Assembly: GCF_019431375.1 (NCBI RefSeq)
Contig: NZ_CP080267.1
Location: 1,612,001 to 1,676,000 of the forward strand
Direction: 5' to 3'
Source of the DNA: Alcanivorax sp.
GTDB taxonomy: Bacteria; Pseudomonadota; Gammaproteobacteria; Pseudomonadales; Alcanivoracaceae
Length of the DNA stretch: 64,000 bases
Shown here: positions 7,613 to 16,491 of the stretch, piece after piece
Numbering within the stretch: position 1 is the stretch's first letter
Layout: each line of letters opens with the position of its first letter
The notes under the pieces: generated by a model
Told to the model about the DNA's origin: nothing
Databases searched by the model: none
Seen by the model: the letters and a program-made list of their open reading frames with translations, nothing else
Program-made: the position numbers and the translations under genes

Positions 7613-8845
7613 TTAAAAAACCAGATCCGCACTGAGACGAACCACCGTGGCATGATCATCCTCAAGCTCGCCACCGTCGGTCACAAAGAAGCCGGAGGTG
7701 GTCACGTCACTGTCGGAAAAATCGTAGTAATAGCTGACTTCCCCTTTCAGCGCGATGGAGTCGCTGAGGGAATAGCGCAGCCCGCCGGTCCAGCTTTTTT
7801 GTTGCTCCGCCAGACTGTTATTCAGGGCAGCAGGAAGGCTGTTATCCAGATCACGGGGAGTCACTTCTGCCCAGGTCACCATGGGCATCCACTTGCCCAG
7901 ATACTTGCCGAGGGTGACATAACCGCTTTCGCTGCTGGGGTACCAGTTACCGAAATCCAGTCGCGCCTTTTCTGCGGAGAAGAACCAGTTGCCGTCATCG
8001 TATTGCAGGCCCACGCCGGCAAAATAGGTGTACACCCCATCAAATGACAGCCCCAAAATGGGCGGTATCCCGGCTGCTGCCAGATCATCCTGGCTGACAG
8101 ACACATCCGCAGCACTATAGGCGGCTCTCGCCGTCCAGTTGCGCCAGTGGCTGGTAAAATTCAGGCCGCTCAGATCATCCGCCTGAAACTGGGCATTGGC
8201 CACACGCTCACCCCCATCCACGGTACTGGAACCCCAGAACCCGGAAAGACGGTGCGAAACCGGCCCGGTGGTAAAACGCCAGGAAGCTTCTATCGCTTCC
8301 ATGGTTTTCACCGGCGCCAGCTGATATACCTCCGCCGGCAGGCTGGCCCACGGGTAAGCGTAGCCCACATCGATGTACTGGGAGTGCATGTAGAACGGCG
8401 CCACGATGCGCCCGGCTTTGACGCTGACAGAGTCACTGACCTGGTAATCCAGATAGGCCCACTGCAATTCCGCATTGAATTCGTCATCACCGGAAGCAAA
8501 CAGCTGCACCACGGCTTCCGCCCGGTCGCTGAGTTTGGCATTGAACTGTACGCCGGCGCGGGTCAGGGAATCGTGGCTCCACTTGTCGCTGGCGCCATCG
8601 ATATAGCTGGCAGAGCCAGAGGTAGTGTCCACCTCTGCCCGGGACATGCCGGCGGAGAGAAACCCGTTGATGCGGATCCGGTCACCGGCATCGTTCAGCG
8701 TATTGGTGAATTGCTGTTTTTCCAGCTGCTCCAGGCGCTGCTCATAATCGCGCAGCGTCTGCTGGACATCACTTTCCGGAGTCTGGGCCCACACCGGGCT
8801 TGCACTCAGGGAAGCGCCCAACATTACGGATAATGCCTTTTTCAT
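7613..8845 (-). CDS. Outer-membrane porin with N-terminal coiled coil
   Basis: A signal peptide (MKKALSVMLGASLSASPVWA) is followed by a short coiled coil rich in Gln/Glu/Leu (about residues 25-46) and then a beta-barrel of about 360 residues ending SADLVF, the aromatic terminus used for outer-membrane insertion. The coiled coil resembles the trimeric stalk of OprP/OprO- and DcaP-type porins. GGGGGATC precedes the ATG. It is the first gene of a two-gene operon with the PstS-like protein, which suggests a role in anion uptake, though this is inference. Confidence 0.85.
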   Translation of the reverse strand: MKKALSVMLGASLSASPVWAQTPESDVQQTLRDYEQRLEQLEKQQFTNTLNDAGDRIRINGFLSAGMSRAEVDTTSGSASYIDGASDKWSHDSLTRAGVQFNAKLSDRAEAVVQLFASGDDEFNAELQWAYLDYQVSDSVSVKAGRIVAPFYMHSQYIDVGYAYPWASLPAEVYQLAPVKTMEAIEASWRFTTGPVSHRLSGFWGSSTVDGGERVANAQFQADDLSGLNFTSHWRNWTARAAYSAADVSVSQDDLAAAGIPPILGLSFDGVYTYFAGVGLQYDDGNWFFSAEKARLDFGNWYPSSESGYVTLGKYLGKWMPMVTWAEVTPRDLDNSLPAALNNSLAEQQKSWTGGLRYSLSDSIALKGEVSYYYDFSDSDVTTSGFFVTDGGELEDDHATVVRLSADLVF

Positions 8846-8928
8846 AGATCCCCCACGCTTTTATAGTCGTTATTGCTACGCTACGACTACGAATAAAGCA
8901 TGGCATTATCCGCAAAAAGGAACCGGGT

Positions 8929-9375
8929 TCAACCGTCAGTTTGGGACGCCCGTTTTACCGGAAATCCTGTACAGGCATCTTCTCCGCCCTTCAGGTGGAA
9001 GCAGATCTCCACGGTCTCGCCAGGAGCCGGAACCTCAGCAAGTTTCATCAGCATCAGGTGCCTGCCCCCCGGTGCCAGCGGGACACTGCCCCTGGCCGGG
9101 ATTTCCAGATGATGCAGGTGCACCATCCTGCGGCTGCCGTCAGCGGCGCTTTCCACATCATGCAGCATGGTATGGCCGGCGGCCGAGGTGCTGACGCCGG
9201 TGATGGTCACTGCCTCATCGCCGCTATTGTTCAGGGTCACATAACCCGCCATGGTCGGCGATACCGGCGGTACCGCGCGCAGCCAGGGATCGGCAAAGGT
9301 CAGTTCCGCATGGGCGGGCATGGCAAAGGCCAGCACAGCGACCACCAGCAGGGATTTAAAGGAGCGTTTTGGCAT
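8929..9375 (-). CDS. PCu(A)C copper chaperone
   Basis: After a signal peptide (cleaved near AHAE), the protein has the PCu(A)C motif of spaced Met and His ligands: GHTMLHD, RMVHLHHL and GGRHLMLM. These periplasmic proteins hand Cu(I) to the CuA site of cytochrome c oxidase, together with SCO1-type proteins. Its start overlaps the end of the upstream SCO1-like gene by 20 bases, so the pair is translationally coupled and probably forms a copper-delivery unit. Confidence 0.92.
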   Translation of the reverse strand: MPKRSFKSLLVVAVLAFAMPAHAELTFADPWLRAVPPVSPTMAGYVTLNNSGDEAVTITGVSTSAAGHTMLHDVESAADGSRRMVHLHHLEIPARGSVPLAPGGRHLMLMKLAEVPAPGETVEICFHLKGGEDACTGFPVKRASQTDG

Positions 9376-9922
9376 CGGCTACCACCTCGTCAATGGTGAA
9401 GTCCGCCGGATACAGCTTGCGCACCCGGCCCTGGTCGTCCAGCAGATAGATATAGTCACTGTGGGTGAACAGGTAATCCTGTTCCTGCTGATCCTTGATG
9501 AACACCACCCCGTACTGCTCTGCCACCTGGCGGATTTCCTCCAGGCTGCCGGTCAGGCCGATGATGTCCGCCTTGAACCAGGGCAGGTATTTCTTCAGGT
9601 GATCCGCCGTGTCACGCTCCGGATCGAAGGTGATAAAAACCGGTTGCACCTGATCCGCTTCACCTGCTTCTTCCAGTTTCCGGTACACCTGAGCCACCCG
9701 GGCCAAAACCGCCGGGCAGATATCCGGACAATGGGTGTAGCCGAAAAACAGGATCGACACCTTGCCTTTGAGCTGTGAGTGACTGAAAGGCTCGCCGTTC
9801 TGGTCAGTCAGTGTAAACTCACCCCCCAGCCTGGTATTCACAGGCAAGTCACTTTCCTGCTTGCCACAGCCGACCACCAGAAGGGTCAGCAGCAAAGGCA
9901 GGATGTACGGCAGTTTTCGCAT
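9356..9922 (-). CDS. SCO1/SenC family copper-binding lipoprotein
   Basis: The ATG at 9922 follows GAGAG and begins a lipoprotein signal (LLLTLLVVGC, lipidated Cys near residue 19). The thioredoxin fold carries the SCO motif GYTHCPDICP with the two copper-binding cysteines near residues 69 and 73 and the third ligand His in FTHSDYIYLL near 154. It assembles the CuA centre of cytochrome oxidase from the outer face of the inner membrane. The frame is open further upstream to 10039, but that would remove the signal peptide and run into miaB. It forms an operon with the PCu(A)C gene. Confidence 0.92.
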   Translation of the reverse strand: MRKLPYILPLLLTLLVVGCGKQESDLPVNTRLGGEFTLTDQNGEPFSHSQLKGKVSILFFGYTHCPDICPAVLARVAQVYRKLEEAGEADQVQPVFITFDPERDTADHLKKYLPWFKADIIGLTGSLEEIRQVAEQYGVVFIKDQQEQDYLFTHSDYIYLLDDQGRVRKLYPADFTIDEVVADAKTLL

Positions 9923-9937
9923 GATCTCTCCGGTTGG

Positions 9938-9943
9938 TATAAT
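9938..9943 (+). promoter_or_regulatory. Probable -10 box for miaB
   Basis: A perfect TATAAT stands 77 bases before the miaB start in the divergent SCO/miaB gap. No good -35 box is visible at the usual distance, so the call is tentative. Confidence 0.4.
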
Positions 9944-10019
9944 CCGCGCCCATTTTGACGCTATTCGAGGGTTAGGCAAGCCAAAGCGGCTTACTACGAC
10001 CCAATGATGGAGGTGCCCC

Positions 10020-11357
10020 TTGGCACGCAAGCTTTTCATTCAGACCCACGGCTGCCAGATGAACGAGTACGATTCCTCCCGCATGGTGGACCTACTCGAA
10101 TCCAGCCACGGCCTGGAGCCCACCGACAATCCGGAAGAAGCAGACGTATTACTGCTCAACACCTGCTCGATCCGCGAAAAAGCCCAGGAAAAGGTGTTTC
10201 ACCAGCTGGGTCGCTGGAAAAAGCTCAAGGACGCCAAACCGGACATGGTGATCGCGGTAGGCGGCTGCGTGGCCAGTCAGGAAGGCGACGCCATCCGTGA
10301 CCGGGCCCCCTATGTGGACGTGGTGTTCGGCCCGCAGACCCTGCATCGCCTGCCCGGCCTGATTACCCAGGCCGCCACCACCCGGAAACTGGCCATCGAT
10401 GTGACCTTTCCGGAAGTGGAAAAGTTCGACAACCTGCCGGAACCTAGCGTGGATGGTCCCAGCGCCTTCGTGTCCATCATGGAAGGCTGCTCCAAATACT
10501 GCACCTTCTGCGTGGTGCCCTACACCCGCGGCGAGGAAGTGAGCCGCCCGGTGCAGCCGGTGCTCAAGGAAATCGAGCACCTGGCGGAAATGGGGGTGCG
10601 CGAGGTCAACCTGCTGGGCCAGAACGTGAATGCCTACCGGGGCGTTGGCGCCGATGGCGACACCCTGGATCTGGCCGACCTGATCCGGCTGATCCGCGAC
10701 ATCGACGGCATCGACCGCATCCGCTACACCACCAGCCACCCGGTGGAGTTTTCCGATGCGCTGATCCAGGTCTATGAAGACGTACCGGAACTGGTCAATC
10801 ACCTGCATCTGCCGGTGCAATCCGGCTCGGACCGTATTCTTGCCATGATGAAGCGCAACCATATGGTGCTGGAATACAAGAGCAAGTTGCGCAAGCTCAA
10901 GCGCATCCGCCCGGACATCTCGTTCAGCTCCGATTTCATCATCGGCTTCCCCGGGGAGACCGACCGGGACTTCGAAGACACCATGAACCTGATCCACGAT
11001 ATTGGCTTCGACATGTCCTTCAGCTTCATCTACAGCGCCCGCCCCGGCACCCCGGCGGCAGACCTGCCCGATGATGTGCCCATGGAAGTGAAGAAGCAGC
11101 GGCTGGCCATTCTGCAGCAACGCATCACCCAGAATGTGCAGGACATTTCCCGCAAGATGGTGGGTAGCACCCAGCGAATTCTGGTGGACGGTTTCTCCAA
11201 GAAAGACCCGGGCCAGCTCAAGGGCCGCACGGAGAACAACCGGGTGGTGAACTTCCGCAGCGATGACACCGATCTGATCGGTAAATTCGTGGATATCACC
11301 ATCGAGCAGGCCTACAGCAACTCCCTGCTCGGCAGTGATCCGCGCAACCCGGGCTGA
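10020..11357 (+). CDS. miaB: tRNA-2-methylthio-N6-dimethylallyladenosine synthase MiaB
   Basis: MiaB is a radical-SAM methylthiotransferase that converts i6A37 to ms2i6A37 in tRNAs reading UNN codons. The MTTase domain has Cys12, Cys49 and Cys83 for one iron-sulfur cluster. The radical-SAM domain has CSKYCTFC (Cys157, 161, 164) for the other, and a TRAM domain closes the protein (IDGFSKK...GRTENNRVVNF region). The 445-residue length is normal. The start is a TTG preceded by GGAGG. In many Gammaproteobacteria miaB lies directly before phoH-ybeY; here an ECF module on the opposite strand separates them. Confidence 0.96.
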   Translation: MARKLFIQTHGCQMNEYDSSRMVDLLESSHGLEPTDNPEEADVLLLNTCSIREKAQEKVFHQLGRWKKLKDAKPDMVIAVGGCVASQEGDAIRDRAPYVDVVFGPQTLHRLPGLITQAATTRKLAIDVTFPEVEKFDNLPEPSVDGPSAFVSIMEGCSKYCTFCVVPYTRGEEVSRPVQPVLKEIEHLAEMGVREVNLLGQNVNAYRGVGADGDTLDLADLIRLIRDIDGIDRIRYTTSHPVEFSDALIQVYEDVPELVNHLHLPVQSGSDRILAMMKRNHMVLEYKSKLRKLKRIRPDISFSSDFIIGFPGETDRDFEDTMNLIHDIGFDMSFSFIYSARPGTPAADLPDDVPMEVKKQRLAILQQRITQNVQDISRKMVGSTQRILVDGFSKKDPGQLKGRTENNRVVNFRSDDTDLIGKFVDITIEQAYSNSLLGSDPRNPG

Positions 11358-11366
11358 AGCACGTGG

Positions 11367-12068
11367 TTAAAGCGCCACGGCGCGACCGATAAACAGGATC
11401 GGCCCGGTGGGCCGGTCGCCGGGAGAGCCGCCGGGCGGTTCCAGAGTCAACTCGAACAACTGACCACTTTCCACTCCGCCCACGCGGTTGGCCGGCACCA
11501 CCAGCGGCTCGCCGGGTTGCACCAGGCCCAGGGAACGAGGCCCAAGTGCCGGGTCCGCCAGGGTCCAGAACTGGACACTGCGGTCCGCCGGGTAGTCGCC
11601 ATCTTCCAGCGGCGTCAGCTGCAAGTCACCTTTGGCAGAAACGGTAACCCGCCAGCCCGGACTGGCGGCCTCGCCAGGCGCCTGCAACACTACGGTATAA
11701 ACCGGCGCCGGCACACGTAACGGCCCCAGCAGCAATACCAGCGCCACCAGCAGGGCAGCACTGACCATTCGCCACAGCGAAAGGCTTTGCCAGAGCCCCT
11801 GCCAACCAGCCCACCAACCGGTGGCATCCGCGCCGATGCGCCGGGAAATTCGCCGCCATAACCGCGGCGGAAGCGGCACCGGATCCAGCAGCTCCACCGC
11901 CCCCAGCCAGTGCTCCCGCCAATGGCTGGCCAGCCGGGTGGCGTCTTCGTCCTGCTCCAGCCAGCGCTCAATCTCTGCCGCCTGCTCACGACCATGCAGA
12001 CCGAGAACGTGTTCGGCAATCAACAGATGCTGCGCGTCGGAATCCTCAGGAATCATAGTCGCAGGCAC
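11367..12068 (-). CDS. RskA/ChrR-like membrane anti-sigma factor
   Basis: The N-terminal 60 residues form the helical anti-sigma domain (AEHVLGLHGREQAAEIERWLEQDEDA). One transmembrane helix follows at about residues 108-127 (MVSAALLVALVLLLG), then a C-terminal RskA-type beta domain of about 100 residues (VTVSAKGDLQL, RSLGLVQPGEPL). It would hold the upstream ECF sigma factor inactive at the membrane until a signal releases it. It overlaps the sigma gene by 16 bases, the usual coupled arrangement. The trigger cannot be read from the sequence. Confidence 0.85.
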   Translation of the reverse strand: MPATMIPEDSDAQHLLIAEHVLGLHGREQAAEIERWLEQDEDATRLASHWREHWLGAVELLDPVPLPPRLWRRISRRIGADATGWWAGWQGLWQSLSLWRMVSAALLVALVLLLGPLRVPAPVYTVVLQAPGEAASPGWRVTVSAKGDLQLTPLEDGDYPADRSVQFWTLADPALGPRSLGLVQPGEPLVVPANRVGGVESGQLFELTLEPPGGSPGDRPTGPILFIGRAVAL

Positions 12069-12607
12069 TCCTGCAGCCCTTTCAGCCCGGAGCGGACCCG
12101 GCTTTTAATGGTCCCCAGGGGAACGGCCAGGGTTTCGGCAATCTGCTCATAGGTCAGCCCCAGATAAAAGGCCATCAGGATGGGCCGGCGACGCTCCATC
12201 TGCAGATCCTGCAAACACCCGACAATGGCGCGGCGCTGATCATCGTTGACCGCGCACTGCTCCGGTGAGGGCCCCGGTTCCGGCCAGTTATCGCCGGGCA
12301 AGGGTTCAGCACTCTCCCGACGAGAACGCTGCTGTTGATCGAGCAATCGGTATCGCAGTAATGCGAACAGCCAGGTCCGGGCACTGCCACGCTCACTCTG
12401 AAAGCGTCGGGCGTTGTTCCAGACCTGAACGAAGGTATCTTGCAAGGCATCCTCAGCCAGCGATAACTCACCGGTAAAACCACGGGCCAACGCCAGCATG
12501 CGAGGTGCTTCGTTGAGATAGAGCTGATGGAAGGCCTGCCGGTCTCCCCGTGCACTGGCACGCAGCAGGGTGTTGCCCTCTTCCAGATCAGCACGCGAAT
12601 CATCCAT
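12053..12607 (-). CDS. ECF-family RNA polymerase sigma factor
   Basis: Region sigma-2 is seen in FHQLYLNEAPRMLALA and AEDALQDTFVQVWNNA, and region sigma-4 in the helix-turn-helix YEQIAETLAVPLGTIKSRV. The linker is short, as in group-4 sigma factors paired with RskA-type anti-sigmas (SigK/RpoE-like). The ATG at 12607 gives a normal 184 residues; the frame is open to 12745 but that would overlap the upstream lipoprotein gene. It stands downstream of the propeller lipoprotein (107-base gap) and overlaps the anti-sigma gene. Confidence 0.88.
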   Translation of the reverse strand: MDDSRADLEEGNTLLRASARGDRQAFHQLYLNEAPRMLALARGFTGELSLAEDALQDTFVQVWNNARRFQSERGSARTWLFALLRYRLLDQQQRSRRESAEPLPGDNWPEPGPSPEQCAVNDDQRRAIVGCLQDLQMERRRPILMAFYLGLTYEQIAETLAVPLGTIKSRVRSGLKGLQECLRL

Positions 12608-12713
12608 GAGCTTGCATCCCAAGCGAACAGCGAGATGAAGATGATTCACCACAACGCGAGAAGGATGTGTCAAGACGCGGAGAATCCGGGCCGCTGCAGC
12701 GGCCCGGTCCGGG

Positions 12714-14714
12714 CTATTGCGGAGCGCGTCCAAGATAATCCGCAATCAGCGATACCGATTCCGGCGACGACTGCATCCAGGTCTGCGACGGCGTTACGTC
12801 ACCACCGGCAGAATCAAGGATATTGTCAAAGCGCAGCACCATGCCCTGGGATTTCTCCGCCACATAGAGATGCTCGCCATCGAAAGCAATATCCACCGGA
12901 TTACCCAGCTGGGTATTGCCCACCGCATTGTTGTCGCCGTTATCGATTTTCACGGTGACATCGGTGATGCCGTCAGCGGTTGAACCGTTATCCAACACAT
13001 ACAGCTTGCCGTCAGTAGGATTAGCGCCGCTACCCACATCGGACAGGATCAGCTGATCGGTTTCTGCCACGTGCACAATGCCGTGCAGATTGGTCGGGGC
13101 GGCAAACGCCACGCCACCTTCGGCAGGGGTAATCACCCGGTCAGGTCCGGCGCTGCCGCGTACCGTGCTGTAACTTTCAAACACAGCAACCGTGCCGTCG
13201 GTGAGTGCCACATAGAGGCGGTCCGCATCCGGGTCATAATCCAGATCCCAGGGCGCCACGGTCAGGCTGGTGGTAAACAAGGGGGCTGCATCGCCGCCCG
13301 CCTGGGCGCCGAAGACCCGCACGGACGGGTTACCATTATCGGTGACCAGCACCCAGCCCAGCGAGTCCACCACATCAAAACCTTTCGGTGCCATCAGGCC
13401 GGTGCCGGCGCCTTCAATCAGCCGATCACGGCTGAGCGAGAATGTCTCGCCATCGCGATCTGTGGCCAGACGGTTGATCACAGCCAGGCCGGAATCGTAG
13501 GTAATGTAGGCATCACCCATCTGGTTGAATGCCAGGCTTTCGCGGTCCTGAGTTGTGAAAAAGCCGCGCTGCATGGCGCCCAGATCCAGGTCCAGTACCA
13601 CCACATCCGGGTCGCCGGGGGCAGTGGGCGGATTGCTGGTGACGGCAACGCCGGTGAAGGTCGTGCCAGTGCTATCGATATCGGACAGATCCGGTTGCTG
13701 TTCCGGTTCAAGAATAATGGCCAGGGATTCCGGCTTGATGCTGTCGACCACCTTGTTCGGCGCAATATTCCCGGAGCCGCCGGAAAACACGTTGCGGTAA
13801 ACCAGAATCGCATCGTTGGATTTCTCCGCGATGAAGACCGTGTTGCCCTCCAGCACCAGGTCCACCGGGTTGCCCAGCTTGGTCGACGGGCCGGCCAGGG
13901 TCCGTGCAGGCGTCACCGTGCCATTGGCAGTAGACGCATTCTCGATCACATACAGTTGGCCATCATCCGCCACGGCAGCATCACCCACATCACTGACCAC
14001 CAGGGTGTCCGAGTCAGCCTGGTAGGCGATACCATGCAGGTTGGACACGGCGCCCGCGGTATCAGGCGTAATCACCCGAGCCGGGGTCGCCATGAAGCCG
14101 CCAGCCACGTAGTCATCCACCACGATCACGGAGCCATTGGTCATGGCCAGGAAAAGCCGATCCGCCGCTTCATCATAGGCAAGATCCCAGGTATTTCCCG
14201 ACAGGGCGGTACTGGCAAGAGGCGTGGCATTGCTTCCGGCTGCGGTGCCAAACACCTCAACACTGTTACCACCAATATTGGCGGCCATGACAAGGCCAGC
14301 CTGATGGGCAATGGCGATCCCTTTCAGAGTCATTGAGCCCAGAGCCGGCACACTGCGATCCAGCGTATCGACAGCAGCAGAGCCGTCGGTCCGCTCTGCC
14401 AGTTGGTGCAGTACCTGCAGGGTGCTGGGCGCCCCGCTACTGTCGTTGGCGGCGTAGAGATTGCCCAACAGATCCAGCGCAATGCCTTCATTGGCATCTG
14501 CGTTGAAAGTGCCTTGCACTTCCAGGCGCGCATCCAGGCGGTCTATTTGACCGGCGTTAGCAGCACCATTGTGCATCACCAGCAATGACGGGCCCTTAGC
14601 CACTCCGGGTACATTGATGCGGGAACGGTCGCTGTTATTTCCCCCACAGGCTGCCAGCGTTATCGCAACGGCCAGTGGCGACAGCCACAGTAAACCTTTG
14701 CCATTCACATTCAT
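12714..14714 (-). CDS. Large lipoprotein with duplicated beta-propeller-like domain
   Basis: The protein starts with a lipobox (LAACGG, Cys23) and is 666 residues of Gly/Asp-rich repeats such as HGIAYQADSDTLVVSDVG and GNPVDLVLEGNTVFIAEKS, the pattern of NHL/SMP-30-type propellers. The molecule is internally duplicated: LGNPVDLVLEG...VFIAEKSNDAIL in the first half recurs as LGNPVDIAFDG...LYVAEKSQGMVL in the second, about 300 residues on. It should be anchored in the outer membrane or periplasm. The function is unknown. It is immediately upstream of, and co-oriented with, the ECF sigma/anti-sigma pair, so it may be a target or sensor of that system (inference). Confidence 0.8.
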   Translation of the reverse strand: MNVNGKGLLWLSPLAVAITLAACGGNNSDRSRINVPGVAKGPSLLVMHNGAANAGQIDRLDARLEVQGTFNADANEGIALDLLGNLYAANDSSGAPSTLQVLHQLAERTDGSAAVDTLDRSVPALGSMTLKGIAIAHQAGLVMAANIGGNSVEVFGTAAGSNATPLASTALSGNTWDLAYDEAADRLFLAMTNGSVIVVDDYVAGGFMATPARVITPDTAGAVSNLHGIAYQADSDTLVVSDVGDAAVADDGQLYVIENASTANGTVTPARTLAGPSTKLGNPVDLVLEGNTVFIAEKSNDAILVYRNVFSGGSGNIAPNKVVDSIKPESLAIILEPEQQPDLSDIDSTGTTFTGVAVTSNPPTAPGDPDVVVLDLDLGAMQRGFFTTQDRESLAFNQMGDAYITYDSGLAVINRLATDRDGETFSLSRDRLIEGAGTGLMAPKGFDVVDSLGWVLVTDNGNPSVRVFGAQAGGDAAPLFTTSLTVAPWDLDYDPDADRLYVALTDGTVAVFESYSTVRGSAGPDRVITPAEGGVAFAAPTNLHGIVHVAETDQLILSDVGSGANPTDGKLYVLDNGSTADGITDVTVKIDNGDNNAVGNTQLGNPVDIAFDGEHLYVAEKSQGMVLRFDNILDSAGGDVTPSQTWMQSSPESVSLIADYLGRAPQ

Positions 14715-14812
14715 GTTATCTCTCCTTGGATAGCGATACCGGCTTGGTGCCGGTCAGTCAGGACAACCGGGTCCTGTTTCTGATACCGCCCCCACACGGA
14801 GATGGATGTAAC

Positions 14813-14834
14813 AAAGCGTAATGATTATCGCTTT
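14813..14834. promoter_or_regulatory. 22-bp palindrome, candidate operator
   Basis: AAAGCG and CGCTTT arms flank a near-palindromic TAATGATTAT centre. It lies about 100 bases upstream of the propeller-lipoprotein start and 180 bases upstream of phoH. The centre resembles Fur-box hexamers, but the full Fur consensus is not met. Nothing else clear is seen in the 297-base gap between these divergent genes. Confidence 0.4.
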
Positions 14835-15011
14835 AAATGTACTGAATCAGAGGGCCGGCTACGCAGACCGGTTGTCCGACACCCTGATATCAACGCTTGC
14901 GGCCCGCCACCCTACGGGGCTAGGCTGCGCAGGTGATTTTTCTTCCCCGGCAACACGCTTCGGGGTATTCTGAAACTCTCTGCAACAGCCCAAGGGGCCA
15001 CGTTTTCCATC

Positions 15012-16016
15012 TTGGACACACCACTCGCTTCCCAGCACATCAGCCTCGAACCCAACGATTCCCGTCGCCTGGCCAGTCTCTGCGGCCACCTGGACGAGCA
15101 CATCAAGCAGATTGCCCAGCGCCTACATGTGGATATCCACAATCGTGGTAACCAGTTTCATCTGGCCGGGCCCGCCACATCGGTGGAAGCCGCCGGAGCA
15201 ATTCTCAACGAGTTGTACGAGCAGACCAGTGATGGCACCGAGCTGACGCCTGAAATGGTGCACCTGCATCTGCAGCAGTCCAACGTGGCCGATCATGCCG
15301 CTGGAAAAAACACTGGCAACACCGTGGCCTTTCCCAGTGACGAGGTGGTGATACGCACCAAGCGGGTACGCATCAAGCCCCGCGGTGCCCACCAGCGTGA
15401 GTACGTAAAACAGGTACGCAAATACGATATCAATTTCGGCATCGGCCCTGCCGGCACCGGCAAGACCTGGCTGGCGGTGGCCTGCGCGGTGGACGCACTT
15501 GAAAAAGCCGAAATACAGCGCATCCTGCTGGTCCGCCCGGCGGTGGAAGCCGGTGAAAAACTGGGATTTCTGCCCGGGGACCTGGCGGAAAAAATCGACC
15601 CTTATCTGCGCCCTCTCTATGACGCCCTCTATGAAATGCTCGGCTTCGAAACCGTGGCCAAGCTGATGGACCGGATGGTGATCGAAGTGGCCCCGCTGGC
15701 CTACATGCGCGGGCGCACTCTGAACAACAGTTTCGTGATTCTCGATGAAGCCCAGAACACCACCCCGGAACAGATGAAGATGTTCCTCACCCGCATCGGT
15801 TTCGGGACCCGCGCCGTCATTACCGGGGACGTGACCCAGGTGGATCTGCCCCGCCACCAGCGCTCCGGCCTGGTGAATACCCTGGAAGTGCTGGACGGGG
15901 TAAAAGGGATCGGCGTGACCCGATTCGACAGCCGCGACGTGGTTCGCCACCCGCTGGTACAACGTATTGTAGAGGCCTACGACCGCCATGAACGGGATAC
16001 CGACACCCAGCGTTGA
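15012..16016 (+). CDS. ybeZ: PhoH-family ATPase YbeZ
   Basis: YbeZ is a cytoplasmic P-loop ATPase linked to the RNase YbeY in rRNA processing. The N-terminal 110 residues include a KH/R3H-like segment. The ATPase domain has Walker A GPAGTGKT (145-152) and Walker B FVILDEAQN (241-249). The likely start is TTG at 15012, behind AAGGGG; no in-frame ATG is available at a sensible place. It overlaps ybeY by 29 bases and heads the ybeZ-ybeY-corC operon found across Gammaproteobacteria. Confidence 0.93.
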   Translation: MDTPLASQHISLEPNDSRRLASLCGHLDEHIKQIAQRLHVDIHNRGNQFHLAGPATSVEAAGAILNELYEQTSDGTELTPEMVHLHLQQSNVADHAAGKNTGNTVAFPSDEVVIRTKRVRIKPRGAHQREYVKQVRKYDINFGIGPAGTGKTWLAVACAVDALEKAEIQRILLVRPAVEAGEKLGFLPGDLAEKIDPYLRPLYDALYEMLGFETVAKLMDRMVIEVAPLAYMRGRTLNNSFVILDEAQNTTPEQMKMFLTRIGFGTRAVITGDVTQVDLPRHQRSGLVNTLEVLDGVKGIGVTRFDSRDVVRHPLVQRIVEAYDRHERDTDTQR

Positions 16017-16491
16017 TATCCAGTGGGCCAGCGACGCCCCGGACGCCCCCGACGAATCCCGGCTATGTGACTGGGTACGCCATGCTGTCCAGGCAGCCGG
16101 CGGCGTGGTGGGCGACATCACCCTGCGCATCGTCGACGAAGACGAAATCCGCACCCTCAACCGGGAATACCGCGACAAGGACAAGCCCACCAATGTGCTG
16201 TCCTTCCCCTTTGAAATGCCAGAAGGCCTTCCCGAAGATGCCATGGAGCCCCTGCTCGGCGACATTATCCTCTGTGCCCCTGTGGTACGCCGGGAGGCCA
16301 TGGAACAAAACAAGACCCTGGAGGCCCACTGGGCCCACATGGTTACCCACGGTGTGCTGCATCTGCTGGGATACGATCATATTGATGACGAGGACGCGCA
16401 GATCATGGAAGCCATGGAAATCCGCGCCCTGAATGAACAGGGTTTTGCCGACCCTTACCACCTTGAGAACAATACGGAGTTTCACCCCTGA
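15988..16491 (+). CDS. ybeY: Endoribonuclease YbeY
   Basis: YbeY is a zinc-dependent single-strand endoribonuclease needed for 16S rRNA 3'-end maturation and late 70S quality control. The metal site HGVLHLLGYDH is intact at residues 121-131, and the conserved TNVLSFPFE block is at about 68-76. The length of 167 residues is typical. It overlaps both neighbours, ybeZ by 29 bases and corC by one base, so all three are translationally coupled. Confidence 0.96.
   Translation: MNGIPTPSVDIQWASDAPDAPDESRLCDWVRHAVQAAGGVVGDITLRIVDEDEIRTLNREYRDKDKPTNVLSFPFEMPEGLPEDAMEPLLGDIILCAPVVRREAMEQNKTLEAHWAHMVTHGVLHLLGYDHIDDEDAQIMEAMEIRALNEQGFADPYHLENNTEFHP

Noticed and set aside
13071..14336. 421-residue frame antisense to the propeller lipoprotein
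   Set aside because: The lipoprotein has a lipobox and duplicated domains; the opposite frame is basic, His/Arg-rich shadow sequence.
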